A DNA stretch of 64,000 nucleotides. Source: Fictibacillus gelatini DSM 15865 (GTDB taxonomy: Bacteria; Bacillota; Bacilli; Bacillales; Fictibacillaceae). Below are positions 8,530 through 16,378 of this stretch, piece after piece. The stretch is taken from assembly GCF_000430745.1 (NCBI RefSeq), contig NZ_KE387231.1, forward strand, positions 1 through 64,000, in the 5' to 3' direction. Each line of letters opens with the position of its first letter. Positions within the stretch are counted from its first letter, which is position 1. The translations under genes and the position numbers were made by a program. Under the pieces are notes generated by a model. It did not search any database. It saw only the letters and a list, made by a program, of their open reading frames with translations, and had not been told where the DNA came from.

Positions 8530-9093
8530 ATGGAAAACAAAGAGGACAAAAAAATTAGAATAATCAAAGCAGCGACCAGGTTATTCTCTTCACAGGGCGT
8601 GCGGAATACGACGGTCGATCAAATCGCAAAAAAGGCGGGTATCGGAAAAGGAACGGTTTATTACTACTATGACGATAAAACAGAGATTCTGCTTGATTGT
8701 TACATGCAACATATTATAAGGATTCGAGAAAAGGCAAAAAACGAGCATTTAAGTAATGCCGATGTTGTGCAAAGGCTGCAGCGGCTTCTTCAATATATTA
8801 GTGAAGAGTCTTGTCATGATCCATTTGTATCAACACTCTTTCAAGAGTATAAACAAGCTCGTCTTCCCGAGATTAGCCTTTGTTTCAAGCAGTCCGAAGA
8901 AGATGCGGTAAGGATGGTGACGCATTTGCTTGAAGAAGGGATAAATAATGGAGAATTAGAAAACGTGCCATTGCCGCTTACAGCTTTTTTGCTCGTTAGG
9001 ATGATGTTTTCCTATAATTTGGATTATCGCAAAAGCGACAAAAGCGATGATGAGTTCTTAATGTTGTTGAGAAAAATGCTGCTGAAAAATTAG
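8530..9093 (+). CDS. TetR/AcrR-family transcriptional regulator
   Basis: This protein of 187 residues has the N-terminal TetR helix-turn-helix: IIKAATRLFSSQGVRNTTVD followed by IAKKAGIGKGTVYYYY. The variable ligand-binding part makes up the rest. The ATG is preceded by AAAGGTG at 6 bases; a GTG nine bases earlier overlaps that site and is less likely. Such proteins usually repress a neighbouring gene or their own. The divergent asparagine synthetase gene is the only close candidate, but no clear palindromic operator was seen in the gap. The inducer is unknown. Confidence 0.85.
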   Translation: MENKEDKKIRIIKAATRLFSSQGVRNTTVDQIAKKAGIGKGTVYYYYDDKTEILLDCYMQHIIRIREKAKNEHLSNADVVQRLQRLLQYISEESCHDPFVSTLFQEYKQARLPEISLCFKQSEEDAVRMVTHLLEEGINNGELENVPLPLTAFLLVRMMFSYNLDYRKSDKSDDEFLMLLRKMLLKN

Positions 9094-9283
9094 GGAGAAG
9101 AACAATAATCAGGTGCTTGAAGAGGTTTATCATGTTAAGTGGGCTTGTCATCCAAGTTCACGAATGGGTACCACCTAACCGACCGCCTCCTCTTTTTTAT
9201 ATTCTTCTTGAGCCTTTTCCAAGAAGAATAAGAGCGATATAGCAGGGAAAACGTGAATTTTTCAAGTGTAATCTATAAAAAAA

Positions 9284-9388
9284 TCAATCACCGGAATATC
9301 TTTCTTGGAGTTCGTCCAGCTTTTTCAGAATGAGTTCCATTTCGACTTCCATTTTGTTGATCCAATCAAGAAGTTCTTCCATCTTCAT
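9284..9388 (-). CDS. 34-residue charged helical protein under an SOS-type promoter
   Basis: A short frame with a GGGAGTG ribosome binding site 3 to 4 bases before ATG encodes 34 residues, starting MKMEELLDWINKMEVE and ending QERYSGD. It is highly charged and heptad-like, as for an amphipathic helix or short coiled coil; it has no signal peptide or membrane segment. A consensus promoter (TTTACA, 17 bases, TATAAT) lies 17 bases upstream, with a LexA/DinR-like box inside its spacer. The promoter, operator, ribosome binding site and frame all line up, which argues for a real gene. I do not recognise the family. Confidence 0.6.
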   Translation of the reverse strand: MKMEELLDWINKMEVEMELILKKLDELQERYSGD

Positions 9389-9404
9389 CACTCCCATTAT
9401 CTTT

Positions 9405-9433
9405 ATTATAATGGGAACATACGTTCTTGTAAA
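9405..9433 (-). promoter_or_regulatory. Promoter with embedded LexA (DinR) SOS box
   Basis: On the minus strand TTTACA and TATAAT are 17 bases apart. The spacer contains AGAACGTATGTTCC, which matches the Bacillus DinR consensus CGAACRNRYGTTYC at every position but the first. LexA bound here would cover the promoter. Confidence 0.75.
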
Positions 9434-9445
9434 GTGTAATATTAT

Positions 9446-9477
9446 GGCACCTTCAACTATTTATAATCAAAGGTGCC
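9446..9477. repeat. Inverted repeat after mqnD
   Basis: GGCACCTT and AAGGTGCC form an 8-bp stem a few bases after the mqnD stop. It may end mqnBD transcription, but no T-run follows on the minus strand. Confidence 0.4.
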
Positions 9478-9483
9478 GATCAA

Positions 9484-10317
9484 TTATTTTTTTAATAAAT
9501 CTAAATCAAATTTCGGAACGAGTCCTTCATTGGCTGCCCGGCTAAGCAAAGTGGTGATCGCTTCATATCCGGCTTCGCCTAAGTCTGCTGTGAAATCATT
9601 GACATAAAGGTTAATGTGCGCCTTTGCGACTTCAGGATCCATTTCCTGAGCGTGATCAAGAACGTAGCTTTGAGACGCTTCTGGATGTTTCCATGCGTAT
9701 TCGACCGATGCACGGATCCACCCGGAAATTTTCCCGACGTCAAGTCCCCTGCGCGCAATGATCGCTCCAAGCGGAATCGGTAAACCGGTATCTTCTTCCC
9801 ACCAGTTTCCTAAATCAGCCATAAGATGGAGCCCGTACTCCGGGTAGGTGAAACGCGCTTCATGGATAACGAGCCCTGCATCGATTTTGCCGTCCTGAAC
9901 GGCCGGCATGATTTCATGAAACGGCATAATGACAATTTCCCCAATGCCGCCGGGAACGTTTTGTGCTGCCCATAATCTGAACAAGAGGTAGGCGGTTGAA
10001 CGTTCACTTGGAACGGCAACCCGCTTGCCGGACAGGGCTTCCGGACTGGTTTCATCGTCTTTTGTCAAAACGAGCGGGCCGCATCCTCTTCCGAGCGCTC
10101 CGCCGCATGGGAGCAATGCATAATCGGATAATACCCATGGTAGAGCCGCATATGAAATCTTCAATATTTCCGGCCCGTTCGGATCCGTGGCAAGGTTATT
10201 AGTGATATCGATGTCTGCATAGGTGACATCAAACTCTGGTGCACCGGGAACGAGCCCATGCACTAATGCATGAAAAACAAATGTGTCATTTGGACAAGGT
10301 GAGAAGGCAATTCTCAT
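9484..10317 (-). CDS. mqnD: 1,4-dihydroxy-6-naphthoate synthase, futalosine pathway
   Basis: This protein of 277 residues has the MqnA/MqnD fold, related to periplasmic binding proteins. MqnD turns cyclic dehypoxanthine futalosine into 1,4-dihydroxy-6-naphthoate, a step of menaquinone synthesis by the futalosine route. Typical segments are the start MRIAFSPCPNDTFVFHAL, SYAALPWVLSDYALL, GCGPLV and the His of VIHEARFT. The ATG overlaps the mqnB stop by four bases (ATGA), so the two are translationally coupled. The identity is firm. The other pathway genes (mqnA, mqnC, mqnE) are not in this window and must lie elsewhere. Confidence 0.92.
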   Translation of the reverse strand: MRIAFSPCPNDTFVFHALVHGLVPGAPEFDVTYADIDITNNLATDPNGPEILKISYAALPWVLSDYALLPCGGALGRGCGPLVLTKDDETSPEALSGKRVAVPSERSTAYLLFRLWAAQNVPGGIGEIVIMPFHEIMPAVQDGKIDAGLVIHEARFTYPEYGLHLMADLGNWWEEDTGLPIPLGAIIARRGLDVGKISGWIRASVEYAWKHPEASQSYVLDHAQEMDPEVAKAHINLYVNDFTADLGEAGYEAITTLLSRAANEGLVPKFDLDLLKK

Positions 10318-11003
10318 TTTAAAACCTCCAATAATACGTTACTCGCTTTTTCTAACATATTTAAAGCTTCTTTAATCCGCCATGCGTCCTTGTTGCGCGG
10401 GCCAACTTGATTTGAAATGGCCCGGATTTCAAGAATCGGTAGATTATAATGCCGGGCTGCAATCGCTACGCCGTATCCTTCCATTGCTTCAGCTGCTGCC
10501 CCGGGAACCCGTGCCGCTAATTCTTGTGCAGTTTTATCGCTTCCAGTAACCGTCGAAACAGTTAATATCGGCCCGGTGGTAACCGGAAGCCCGGCTTCCT
10601 TAAGCGCCTTCGCTGCCTGTTCTGCGAGCTTCAAGTCAACAGGAGCACGTGAGGAGCCGAAACCGAGTTCATCGAGGCTCAAGAAACCTTCAGCGGATTC
10701 TGCACCGAGATCGGCTGCAACGATGTCGTTTGCAATAACAAGCGAGCCAATTTCAGCCTGGCAAGCAAAGCCGCCAGCGATTCCAGCGTTCACAACGAGA
10801 TCATATTTAGCGGTCGCAAGTGCAGCCGCTGTGTTTGCTGCAGCCGCAGCTTGCCCGACTCCTGCCAATTTTACATCAAAACGCCTTTCGCCATGAAGGC
10901 CACGCAAAACAGCATCCCTTTCTGCGTCGACCGAGGTCATGACAAGTACTCTTGAATCTTTATATGTGTTTACGGATGAATCCGCAGTTGAATAAAAAGT
11001 CAC
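10314..11003 (-). CDS. mqnB: Futalosine hydrolase
   Basis: This protein of 229 residues is of the nucleoside phosphorylase/hydrolase fold. MqnB removes hypoxanthine from futalosine to give dehypoxanthine futalosine, upstream of MqnC and MqnD. Typical features are VLVMTSVDAERDAV near the start, NAGIAGGF near 75, the AEAMEGYGVA motif that contacts ribose, and EIRAISNQVGPRN near the end. The start is GTG after AAAGGGG at 8 bases. Pairing with mqnD makes futalosine hydrolase the clear choice over MTA/SAH nucleosidase. The gap upstream (about 230 bases to the divergent GTPase gene) holds the promoters of both but no element I can name. Confidence 0.9.
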   Translation of the reverse strand: MTFYSTADSSVNTYKDSRVLVMTSVDAERDAVLRGLHGERRFDVKLAGVGQAAAAANTAAALATAKYDLVVNAGIAGGFACQAEIGSLVIANDIVAADLGAESAEGFLSLDELGFGSSRAPVDLKLAEQAAKALKEAGLPVTTGPILTVSTVTGSDKTAQELAARVPGAAAEAMEGYGVAIAARHYNLPILEIRAISNQVGPRNKDAWRIKEALNMLEKASNVLLEVLK

Positions 11004-11234
11004 TGTAAAATCCCCTTTAATTCAGTTCGAAAACTATATCTTAAGGGTATCTCGATCTTTTCGTTGTGTAAAGCGGATTGCCTTACATCTGTTTTTGTTT
11101 TGTATCAAAAAAGAAAGCAAAATGAAATAAATCGTAATAAAAACTTTGTTAGAATACTAGAATAGAGATTGTAGTTTCATTTTATTGAAATAGAGGAATA
11201 AATATAAAAAATGATTTTTTTCGGGGGATAAAAA

Positions 11235-13964
11235 ATGACCATAGAGAAACAATTGGTTGAAAAGACGTTTTATGAAACGTTTATGACAGAAGATGAAAAT
11301 GTGCATCCCGTTCAAGTGCTCGGAGAACTTTATGTGAAAGAGCAACGGGAAAACTTGTCTGATTTATCGCCTATCCGTTTTGCCCAGGGAGAGGTATATT
11401 TCCATCATCAAGATTTTGAGGCGGCCATTTATAAATGGGAAAATGTAACGAATGAACTCGTGCCATGGGCCCAAAAGAATATGGCCGATGCTTATTTTGA
11501 GATCGGTTTTTTATCGACTGCTGAAGGAATTTACAATTCAATTACGGCAGAAGATATGACCCTTAATACGGAAATCGCCTTGCAACTCATTTCACTATAC
11601 ATAGAACAAGCCAACTTCAAACAGGCGAAAGAAGTGATTAAGAACGTTGTTTCGTACAACCCGGATTATCCTAATGTTACTGAAATCGCCCGGGCTTTCT
11701 TTGAGGAGCATAAGGATTGGAGCGCGGCGATTGAGCTTGCAGTTAATGAAGCGTTAAGAACAGAGAAGATCGAATGGTTTGATATTTTAAGATCCTATAT
11801 TGACAAAGGGTTGACAATAACATATGAACCGGATTATTTTAACCAAATTTTAACCGCCATTTATTCTATTGATCAAGCGCGTTTTGAACAAATGGTCTCA
11901 TCGCTATGGAATAGCTATAAGGATCAAGAATCATATTTAATGTGGATTCAAGAGTTTAATAACCTTTTCTTAAAATTTGAAATAAATCAAGAATCATGGC
12001 ACGAGCTGGCCTTGTTATACGAAGAAACATATGTCGATTTGATAAATGGGAAGTATTTCATTAAAGAATTATCGGAAATTATCCCTAATTTGTTAACGAA
12101 TTGGCTAAGAATCGTCGACGTTTCAAAAGCATTATTCGCTTCAGCTGCCGTATTGGCGTGGAACGAAATTTTTCCTTCTACAATAAATGAATCAACTGTA
12201 ACGGATGCCGGACAGCTTTTATTGAATTCAAAACATGACCCGAATGGACTCGATAATAGTTTACACCTGTTTCAACAGATAAAAGAGTGGGCGACCAGTC
12301 ATAACCTGGAAGTAGGTCAGCGGCTTGATTGGATGGTTAATGAACTTTTAGATCAACACGTTCATTATTTATTAGTTACCGGAACGAGCGGGAATGGAAG
12401 GTCATCTTTTATAAATTCGCTGCTTCAAGAAAAGGCACTTGAAATTCCGCATTCAACCGCCGTCATTTTTAAAAACGGTGAACATGAAGAAATTAGCGAA
12501 ATAACAGATGAATACATTCAACCCATTTCAAACGTTACGGATGCTGAAGGTGAACAGGGAAAAGCTCTTATTGAATGTAAGCTGCCAGGCCGGTTTTTAG
12601 GCGAAAATGAGCTGGCCATTATAACGACTCCGAGCTTTAACGGCATTCGTAATCGGAGAAATGAAGCCTTCAACTACTTGCATTTTGCAGACGGCTTGCT
12701 GTTTGTTTTAAATGCAGCGTCGCCTTTTACGAACAGGGAACGTGATATTTTAGTAGAAATACAGGATAAAGCGCCGAATCTTCCTATTCATTTTGTGCTC
12801 AATCAAATGGATGTGTTTGAAAGTGAGGAGGAAGCTGCTGAGACGGTAAATCATACAATTTCAAAAATAAAAGAGACATTTCCGAATGCAAACGTGCTTC
12901 CATATTCCGCACAATATGAAGGTAGAAGGCAGCTTGACGATTTGACGGAATTTCTTACAGAGAACTTCAAGAGTCGAAAGATCAAAGAGGTGCGTAGTGG
13001 AAAAGTCGTAACCTTCATTCGCCAGGTGTTAACGTATTTAACCGAAAAGCGAAAGGAAATGGAAAATAGCTTAAGAGAATCGATCCAATGGAATGAAGAA
13101 ATGGTGACTAAATTGAACGGAGCGATTCATCAACTTAGTGACCTTGAGAAAGATAAAATTCTCGACATAAACAACCGCTTCCTTACAATTAAAGAGGAAA
13201 TGAAAAAAGAAATGCTTGAGTCCATTCCGAAACTTCTGCAGGGCGCCTCAAGCTTGATTAAGGAAAACAGTGACTTCCGAAAAATTCATCTTGAATTAAA
13301 TGAAGAAATGAATAATCGGGTTCAGGACTATTTACAAAACACGTTATTGCCTAAGGTTTATCGAGACATGCAGCAATGGATCAACGATGCAAAAGCAGAT
13401 TTCGATGAATGCAAGTCTTATTTAGACGAAATGAGCGAAGGGTTTAATAAGTTGTATGGGGAAAAACGAATGGAGCTTGCCTGCGATTTTCAAGTGCTCG
13501 ACGACTGGCGGCGCGATACTGACCGTATGACGAGCGGCGTTCCAATGGACAAAATCAACATCTTTTTGCGGTTTTCGCCGTCCCGGTTTTTACTGAAAAG
13601 CGCCGGAAAACTATTGGGCGGGCTTTCGCAAAATAAAACGATGCTCTATAACAAATACAAAAAGTTTATTGAACAAGAAAATTATAAGGACACAGCCGAA
13701 TCGGTCACAAAAACCTTCCTATTGCAATTTGAACTGTTTGAAAAAGCATTAGAACGAGATGTTTCGATGTTTTTTAAAAATCCATTTGCTGTCTTAACCC
13801 GGACAGTTGAAGAAACGCATTTAGAAATCCAGAAAAGCCAGGACACATTAGATCAAATGGAAGCGAATAAAGAATTGTTTACCGATCCAATGACACTATT
13901 CGAATTAAAGCTACGCCAAAATGAATGGATGATGGGTGTAATCAAAGAAGTTCAATATGTTTAA
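11235..13964 (+). CDS. TPR-repeat and dynamin-like GTPase fusion protein
   Basis: The 909-residue protein has two halves. Residues 1 to about 330 are helical TPR-like repeats (for example FAQGEVYFHHQDFEAAIYKW). From about 375 a GTPase domain follows: P-loop GTSGNGRSS at 383-391, then the guanine-specificity motif NQMD at 523-526. The rest is long coiled coil of the dynamin/GBP stalk type, with a paddle-like stretch around FLRFSPSRFLLKSAGKLLGG that could touch membrane. Two oddities: the P-loop Lys is replaced by Arg389, and the usual DxxG is replaced by TTPSFNG. GTP hydrolysis may therefore be weak or lost. It stands alone with its own GGGGGAT ribosome binding site. Membrane remodelling or stress repair is possible but not shown. 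Confidence 0.7.
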   Translation: MTIEKQLVEKTFYETFMTEDENVHPVQVLGELYVKEQRENLSDLSPIRFAQGEVYFHHQDFEAAIYKWENVTNELVPWAQKNMADAYFEIGFLSTAEGIYNSITAEDMTLNTEIALQLISLYIEQANFKQAKEVIKNVVSYNPDYPNVTEIARAFFEEHKDWSAAIELAVNEALRTEKIEWFDILRSYIDKGLTITYEPDYFNQILTAIYSIDQARFEQMVSSLWNSYKDQESYLMWIQEFNNLFLKFEINQESWHELALLYEETYVDLINGKYFIKELSEIIPNLLTNWLRIVDVSKALFASAAVLAWNEIFPSTINESTVTDAGQLLLNSKHDPNGLDNSLHLFQQIKEWATSHNLEVGQRLDWMVNELLDQHVHYLLVTGTSGNGRSSFINSLLQEKALEIPHSTAVIFKNGEHEEISEITDEYIQPISNVTDAEGEQGKALIECKLPGRFLGENELAIITTPSFNGIRNRRNEAFNYLHFADGLLFVLNAASPFTNRERDILVEIQDKAPNLPIHFVLNQMDVFESEEEAAETVNHTISKIKETFPNANVLPYSAQYEGRRQLDDLTEFLTENFKSRKIKEVRSGKVVTFIRQVLTYLTEKRKEMENSLRESIQWNEEMVTKLNGAIHQLSDLEKDKILDINNRFLTIKEEMKKEMLESIPKLLQGASSLIKENSDFRKIHLELNEEMNNRVQDYLQNTLLPKVYRDMQQWINDAKADFDECKSYLDEMSEGFNKLYGEKRMELACDFQVLDDWRRDTDRMTSGVPMDKINIFLRFSPSRFLLKSAGKLLGGLSQNKTMLYNKYKKFIEQENYKDTAESVTKTFLLQFELFEKALERDVSMFFKNPFAVLTRTVEETHLEIQKSQDTLDQMEANKELFTDPMTLFELKLRQNEWMMGVIKEVQYV

Positions 13965-13975
13965 ATCCGTACCAA

Positions 13976-14012
13976 TGCCTATTGCCGCATAAAAAACGAG
14001 TGGCAATAGGCA
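13976..14012. repeat. Inverted repeat after the GTPase gene
   Basis: TGCCTATTGCC pairs with GGCAATAGGCA (11 bp). It sits right after the stop and probably serves as a 3' end, but no T-run follows on either strand. Confidence 0.45.
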
Positions 14013-14135
14013 TAAAAATTGTCTTGTGAATTGTCTTCAAGGACGGATGGAAGTAGAATAATAGTGATCGGTTATCTTTTCTTTATAAAGGATAAACTGG
14101 AGAATGGATAATTCGAACTAAAGGAGGATTATGCA

Positions 14136-14486
14136 ATGACAAATCAAAATGAATCAAATGCCTTGCCGCCAAAAACATGCACGATTGACCGGCTGGTAAC
14201 GGTTCCAGAAGATATTCAAAAAGTTCTTGCCGGAGAAAAAACGGCGACTCGCCGCAATGGACGATATGCGGACATCGGAGAAATTATGACGTTAGAAGGC
14301 AAGCAATTTGTTGTTGAGAACGTCTATTCACAAACTCTCGGTGAATTAACGGATGAACACGCCCGCCAGGAAGGATATAGAAACGTGGAAGAATATAAAG
14401 AAGCCATCTTGTCGTTTCATCCAGGAATGCCATGGCTGCCGCATATGAGAGTATGGGTCCATGAGTTTCGGCCAGTCGAAAGCTGA
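14136..14486 (+). CDS. ASCH-domain protein
   Basis: This protein of 116 residues has the ASCH fold of the PUA-like superfamily: VLAGEKTATRRNGRYADIGE near residue 30 with the conserved Lys, Thr and Arg, and a closing MPHMRVWVHEF-like strand near the end. ASCH proteins bind RNA or modified nucleosides, and some hydrolyse N4-acetylcytidine. The substrate here is not known. A strong AAAGGAGG ribosome binding site precedes the ATG. A small membrane protein gene follows at 16 bases and may be co-transcribed. Confidence 0.8.
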   Translation: MTNQNESNALPPKTCTIDRLVTVPEDIQKVLAGEKTATRRNGRYADIGEIMTLEGKQFVVENVYSQTLGELTDEHARQEGYRNVEEYKEAILSFHPGMPWLPHMRVWVHEFRPVES

Positions 14487-14502
14487 TTGGTTGTTACCGT
14501 AG

Positions 14503-14937
14503 ATGTTTTACCGTTTTATTCTTTATTTACATATTTTCAGTGTCATCTTATCGATTGGTCCTTTCTTCGTATTGCTTCCTTTCGTTAAAAAACTGCGAAC
14601 GGCTGAGCAACCGGTGCTGAATGAACATTTGGGACTGTTCCGTTTTGTCGTCAGGCTGGCAAAGCATTCCGGCCACGTCCTTGTTGTCACAGGAATATTG
14701 CTCGTATGGATGGGACCATGGACGTGGAAAACGTCATGGATTGACATGACATTGCTCGTGATGATAAGCTCCCTGTTCTTTTTAGCTAGAGCGTTTTCAC
14801 CATCCATTCGTAAATTCAACGAACCTGGCCATAACAGAGAGACTCTCGTTCAAAGGCTAAGCCGTTCGATCTGGACGTACATTATCCTTTTGCTTATCAT
14901 GCTCTGGTTTATGGTGACAAAGCCGATGTTTTGGTAG
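14503..14937 (+). CDS. Four-helix membrane protein (DUF2269-like)
   Basis: This protein of 144 residues has four predicted membrane helices: around 3-25, 55-73, 80-100 and 120-140. A conserved His in helix 1 (LYLHIFSVI) and another in the second helix region (KHSGHVLVVTG) give a pattern seen in small haem-containing or DUF2269-type membrane proteins. No biochemical role can be given. The ATG lacks a good ribosome binding site; translation may be coupled to the ASCH gene just upstream. A terminator follows. Confidence 0.6.
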   Translation: MFYRFILYLHIFSVILSIGPFFVLLPFVKKLRTAEQPVLNEHLGLFRFVVRLAKHSGHVLVVTGILLVWMGPWTWKTSWIDMTLLVMISSLFFLARAFSPSIRKFNEPGHNRETLVQRLSRSIWTYIILLLIMLWFMVTKPMFW

Positions 14938-14956
14938 GAAAGTAAAAATTCGCAAG

Positions 14957-14988
14957 AAGTCTTGCCTTTGGGCAAGGCTTTTTCTTTT
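14957..14988 (+). terminator. Rho-independent terminator
   Basis: AAGTCTTGCC and GGCAAGGCTT form a 10-bp stem with one G-T pair and a four-base loop, followed by a T-rich run. Confidence 0.85.
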
Positions 14989-15001
14989 GGTGAAGATCTT
15001 T

Positions 15002-15030
15002 TTGACATGGGGGTACTAGAAAAAGATAGT
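15002..15030 (+). promoter_or_regulatory. Possible promoter of the lipoprotein/lipase island
   Basis: TTGACA is followed after 17 bases by GATAGT. A short inverted repeat (GTACTA/TAGTAC) overlaps the -10 box. Behind it, an AGGAGG site precedes only an 11-codon frame, which looks like the remnant start of a lost gene. Confidence 0.45.
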
Positions 15031-15146
15031 ACTATGCAGGAGGCGAATTTTCCTTGAAAATATATAGTAAGATACCGAAGCTCGGATAGAATGATAGGGC
15101 AGGGAGGATAAGGAATGAGAATCGGTTAATCAAAAGGAAAATCGGG

Positions 15147-15482
15147 ATGGATTCCAGGTTACAGTTAATAAAGTTGAGATTGCGAAAGAAGAAACAAGGG
15201 TGTTTGTGACGGTTGAAAATAAAACAAATAGAAAAATTTACCCGAATATTTATTCCTTCAATCTGTTAGAAGGAGGCAACAAATATGGCATTAAGTCTCC
15301 GGGCCGTATAAGAGATTATACTGAATTTCCTGATGGATTAAGCCCGGGAAAAAAGAACAGCCATTCTTCTCTTTCCACCGATTAAAATTCAGACAAAGGA
15401 AATCACTGTATATATGCGCGGCGAAGAAAATACACTTGAAAGCAAATTAAAGCCTTTTTTGTTTAAGATAGAAGTGAAATAA
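15147..15482 (+). pseudogene. Broken DUF4352-like lipoprotein gene (no 5' end, one frameshift)
   Basis: Reading from here, the frame gives DGFQVTVNKVEIAKEETRVF and continues as a beta-rich domain to PDGLSPGKK, where it ends early in the sequence shown. Shifting by one base at a run of six A restores GKRTAILLFPPIKIQTKEI and a natural C-terminus at LFKIEVK. The restored protein looks like the extracellular telokin-like/DUF4352 domain of Bacillus lipoproteins. The signal peptide and start are missing as well. It is the first of three lipoprotein-like genes before the lipase gene. It could be real decay or a sequencing error in the A-run, but the missing 5' end favours decay. Confidence 0.65.
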
Positions 15483-15505
15483 TTGAAAGGGGGAGGCAAT
15501 TTAAA

Positions 15506-15655
15506 ATGACCAGTAAAGGGTGCAGGTATTTAGTATTTTTAATTCTTTGCCTGTTATTATCAGGGTGTAATTATTATGATGAACTTATGAGCGATAGTGA
15601 ATATGAAGATTCACATGACGAAACATTTGAATTAAGATTATCTGACATATATTGA
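15506..15655 (+). CDS. Small lipoprotein of 49 residues
   Basis: A GGGGGAGG ribosome binding site lies 8 to 9 bases before an ATG that opens a 49-codon frame. The N-terminus is a lipoprotein signal peptide (YLVFLILCLLLSGC, with the lipobox Cys near 22) and the mature part of about 27 residues is very acidic (DSEYEDSHDE). It may be complete or the stump of a larger lipoprotein. It sits between a broken lipoprotein gene and an intact one. In type VII lipase loci, membrane-attached lipoproteins act as immunity proteins, so a related role is possible. Confidence 0.55.
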   Translation: MTSKGCRYLVFLILCLLLSGCNYYDELMSDSEYEDSHDETFELRLSDIY

Positions 15656-15718
15656 CGTTTTGAACAAGTTGTGGCAGGGTAAATCGAATATTAAGAACTG
15701 TTGAAGGGAGTTCTGCAC

Positions 15719-16369
15719 TTGAAGAGGTCGCTGTTATTTATATTTATTTTAACACTATTTTTAATAGGAGGTTGCGGGAAAATGGATAAAGAAAACCAAT
15801 CTGAGAAATTGCCAGATACCGTCGCATTCAATGATAAATTCACAAGAGAGTTCATGGATTCCCCAAAAGAAGTGAGAGAAGGATATTATTTGTTCAAATC
15901 GAAAACCGGCGGATATACAATGCTGTATCCGAAAAACGCCAATATGGATGAAGCGTATTATGAAAGGCATAAAGATTATTACGAAGCAATTAATTTTGGT
16001 GAGAGCAGTAAAAAAGACAATATTTCGTATTATGTGAGAAACACATACGAAAAAGGAGAGATAACAAACGATATAGATGTAAATCTAAATCTTTTATCAG
16101 ACTATATTCATTATAAAGGTGAGTATAGTAAATTTAACTATGATGATAAGACCATCTATTTTGCAAAAGATACAGAGAGAGTTAATGATGAAAATAATGG
16201 AGTGTTTTATGGATTTTTCAGTTATATTAAATCCAACTCTGGGGATCAGGCAGTTAGATTTTTCTATGATGTTACATGCTTGGATGAAAAACAAAAATGC
16301 AATATAGATATTAAAAAAGAAGCAGAGAAAGCAAAAATGTTGATGGAATCAGTTAAATTTAAGAATTAA
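15719..16369 (+). CDS. Lipoprotein, possible immunity protein of the lipase module
   Basis: This protein of 216 residues has a lipoprotein signal peptide (KRSLLFIFILTLFLIGGCGK, lipobox Cys near residue 18), so it is anchored outside the cell membrane. The mature part is mixed alpha/beta, rich in Tyr, Lys and Asp, with a late Cys pair (CLDEKQKC). I do not recognise a named family. The TTG start lies 8 bases after GAAGGGAG; an earlier in-frame TTG would contain that ribosome binding site. It ends 9 bases before the lipase-like gene, so the two are co-transcribed. By analogy with staphylococcal type VII lipase loci it could protect the producer from the lipase; this is inference. Confidence 0.7.
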   Translation: MKRSLLFIFILTLFLIGGCGKMDKENQSEKLPDTVAFNDKFTREFMDSPKEVREGYYLFKSKTGGYTMLYPKNANMDEAYYERHKDYYEAINFGESSKKDNISYYVRNTYEKGEITNDIDVNLNLLSDYIHYKGEYSKFNYDDKTIYFAKDTERVNDENNGVFYGFFSYIKSNSGDQAVRFFYDVTCLDEKQKCNIDIKKEAEKAKMLMESVKFKN

Positions 16370-16378
16370 AGAATCGAG

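Noticed and set aside
9190-9240. Terminator of the TetR gene (ATTCTTCTTG/CAAGAAGAAT)
   Set aside because: The stem is real but neither strand has a T-run after it; it is left as an unexplained inverted repeat.
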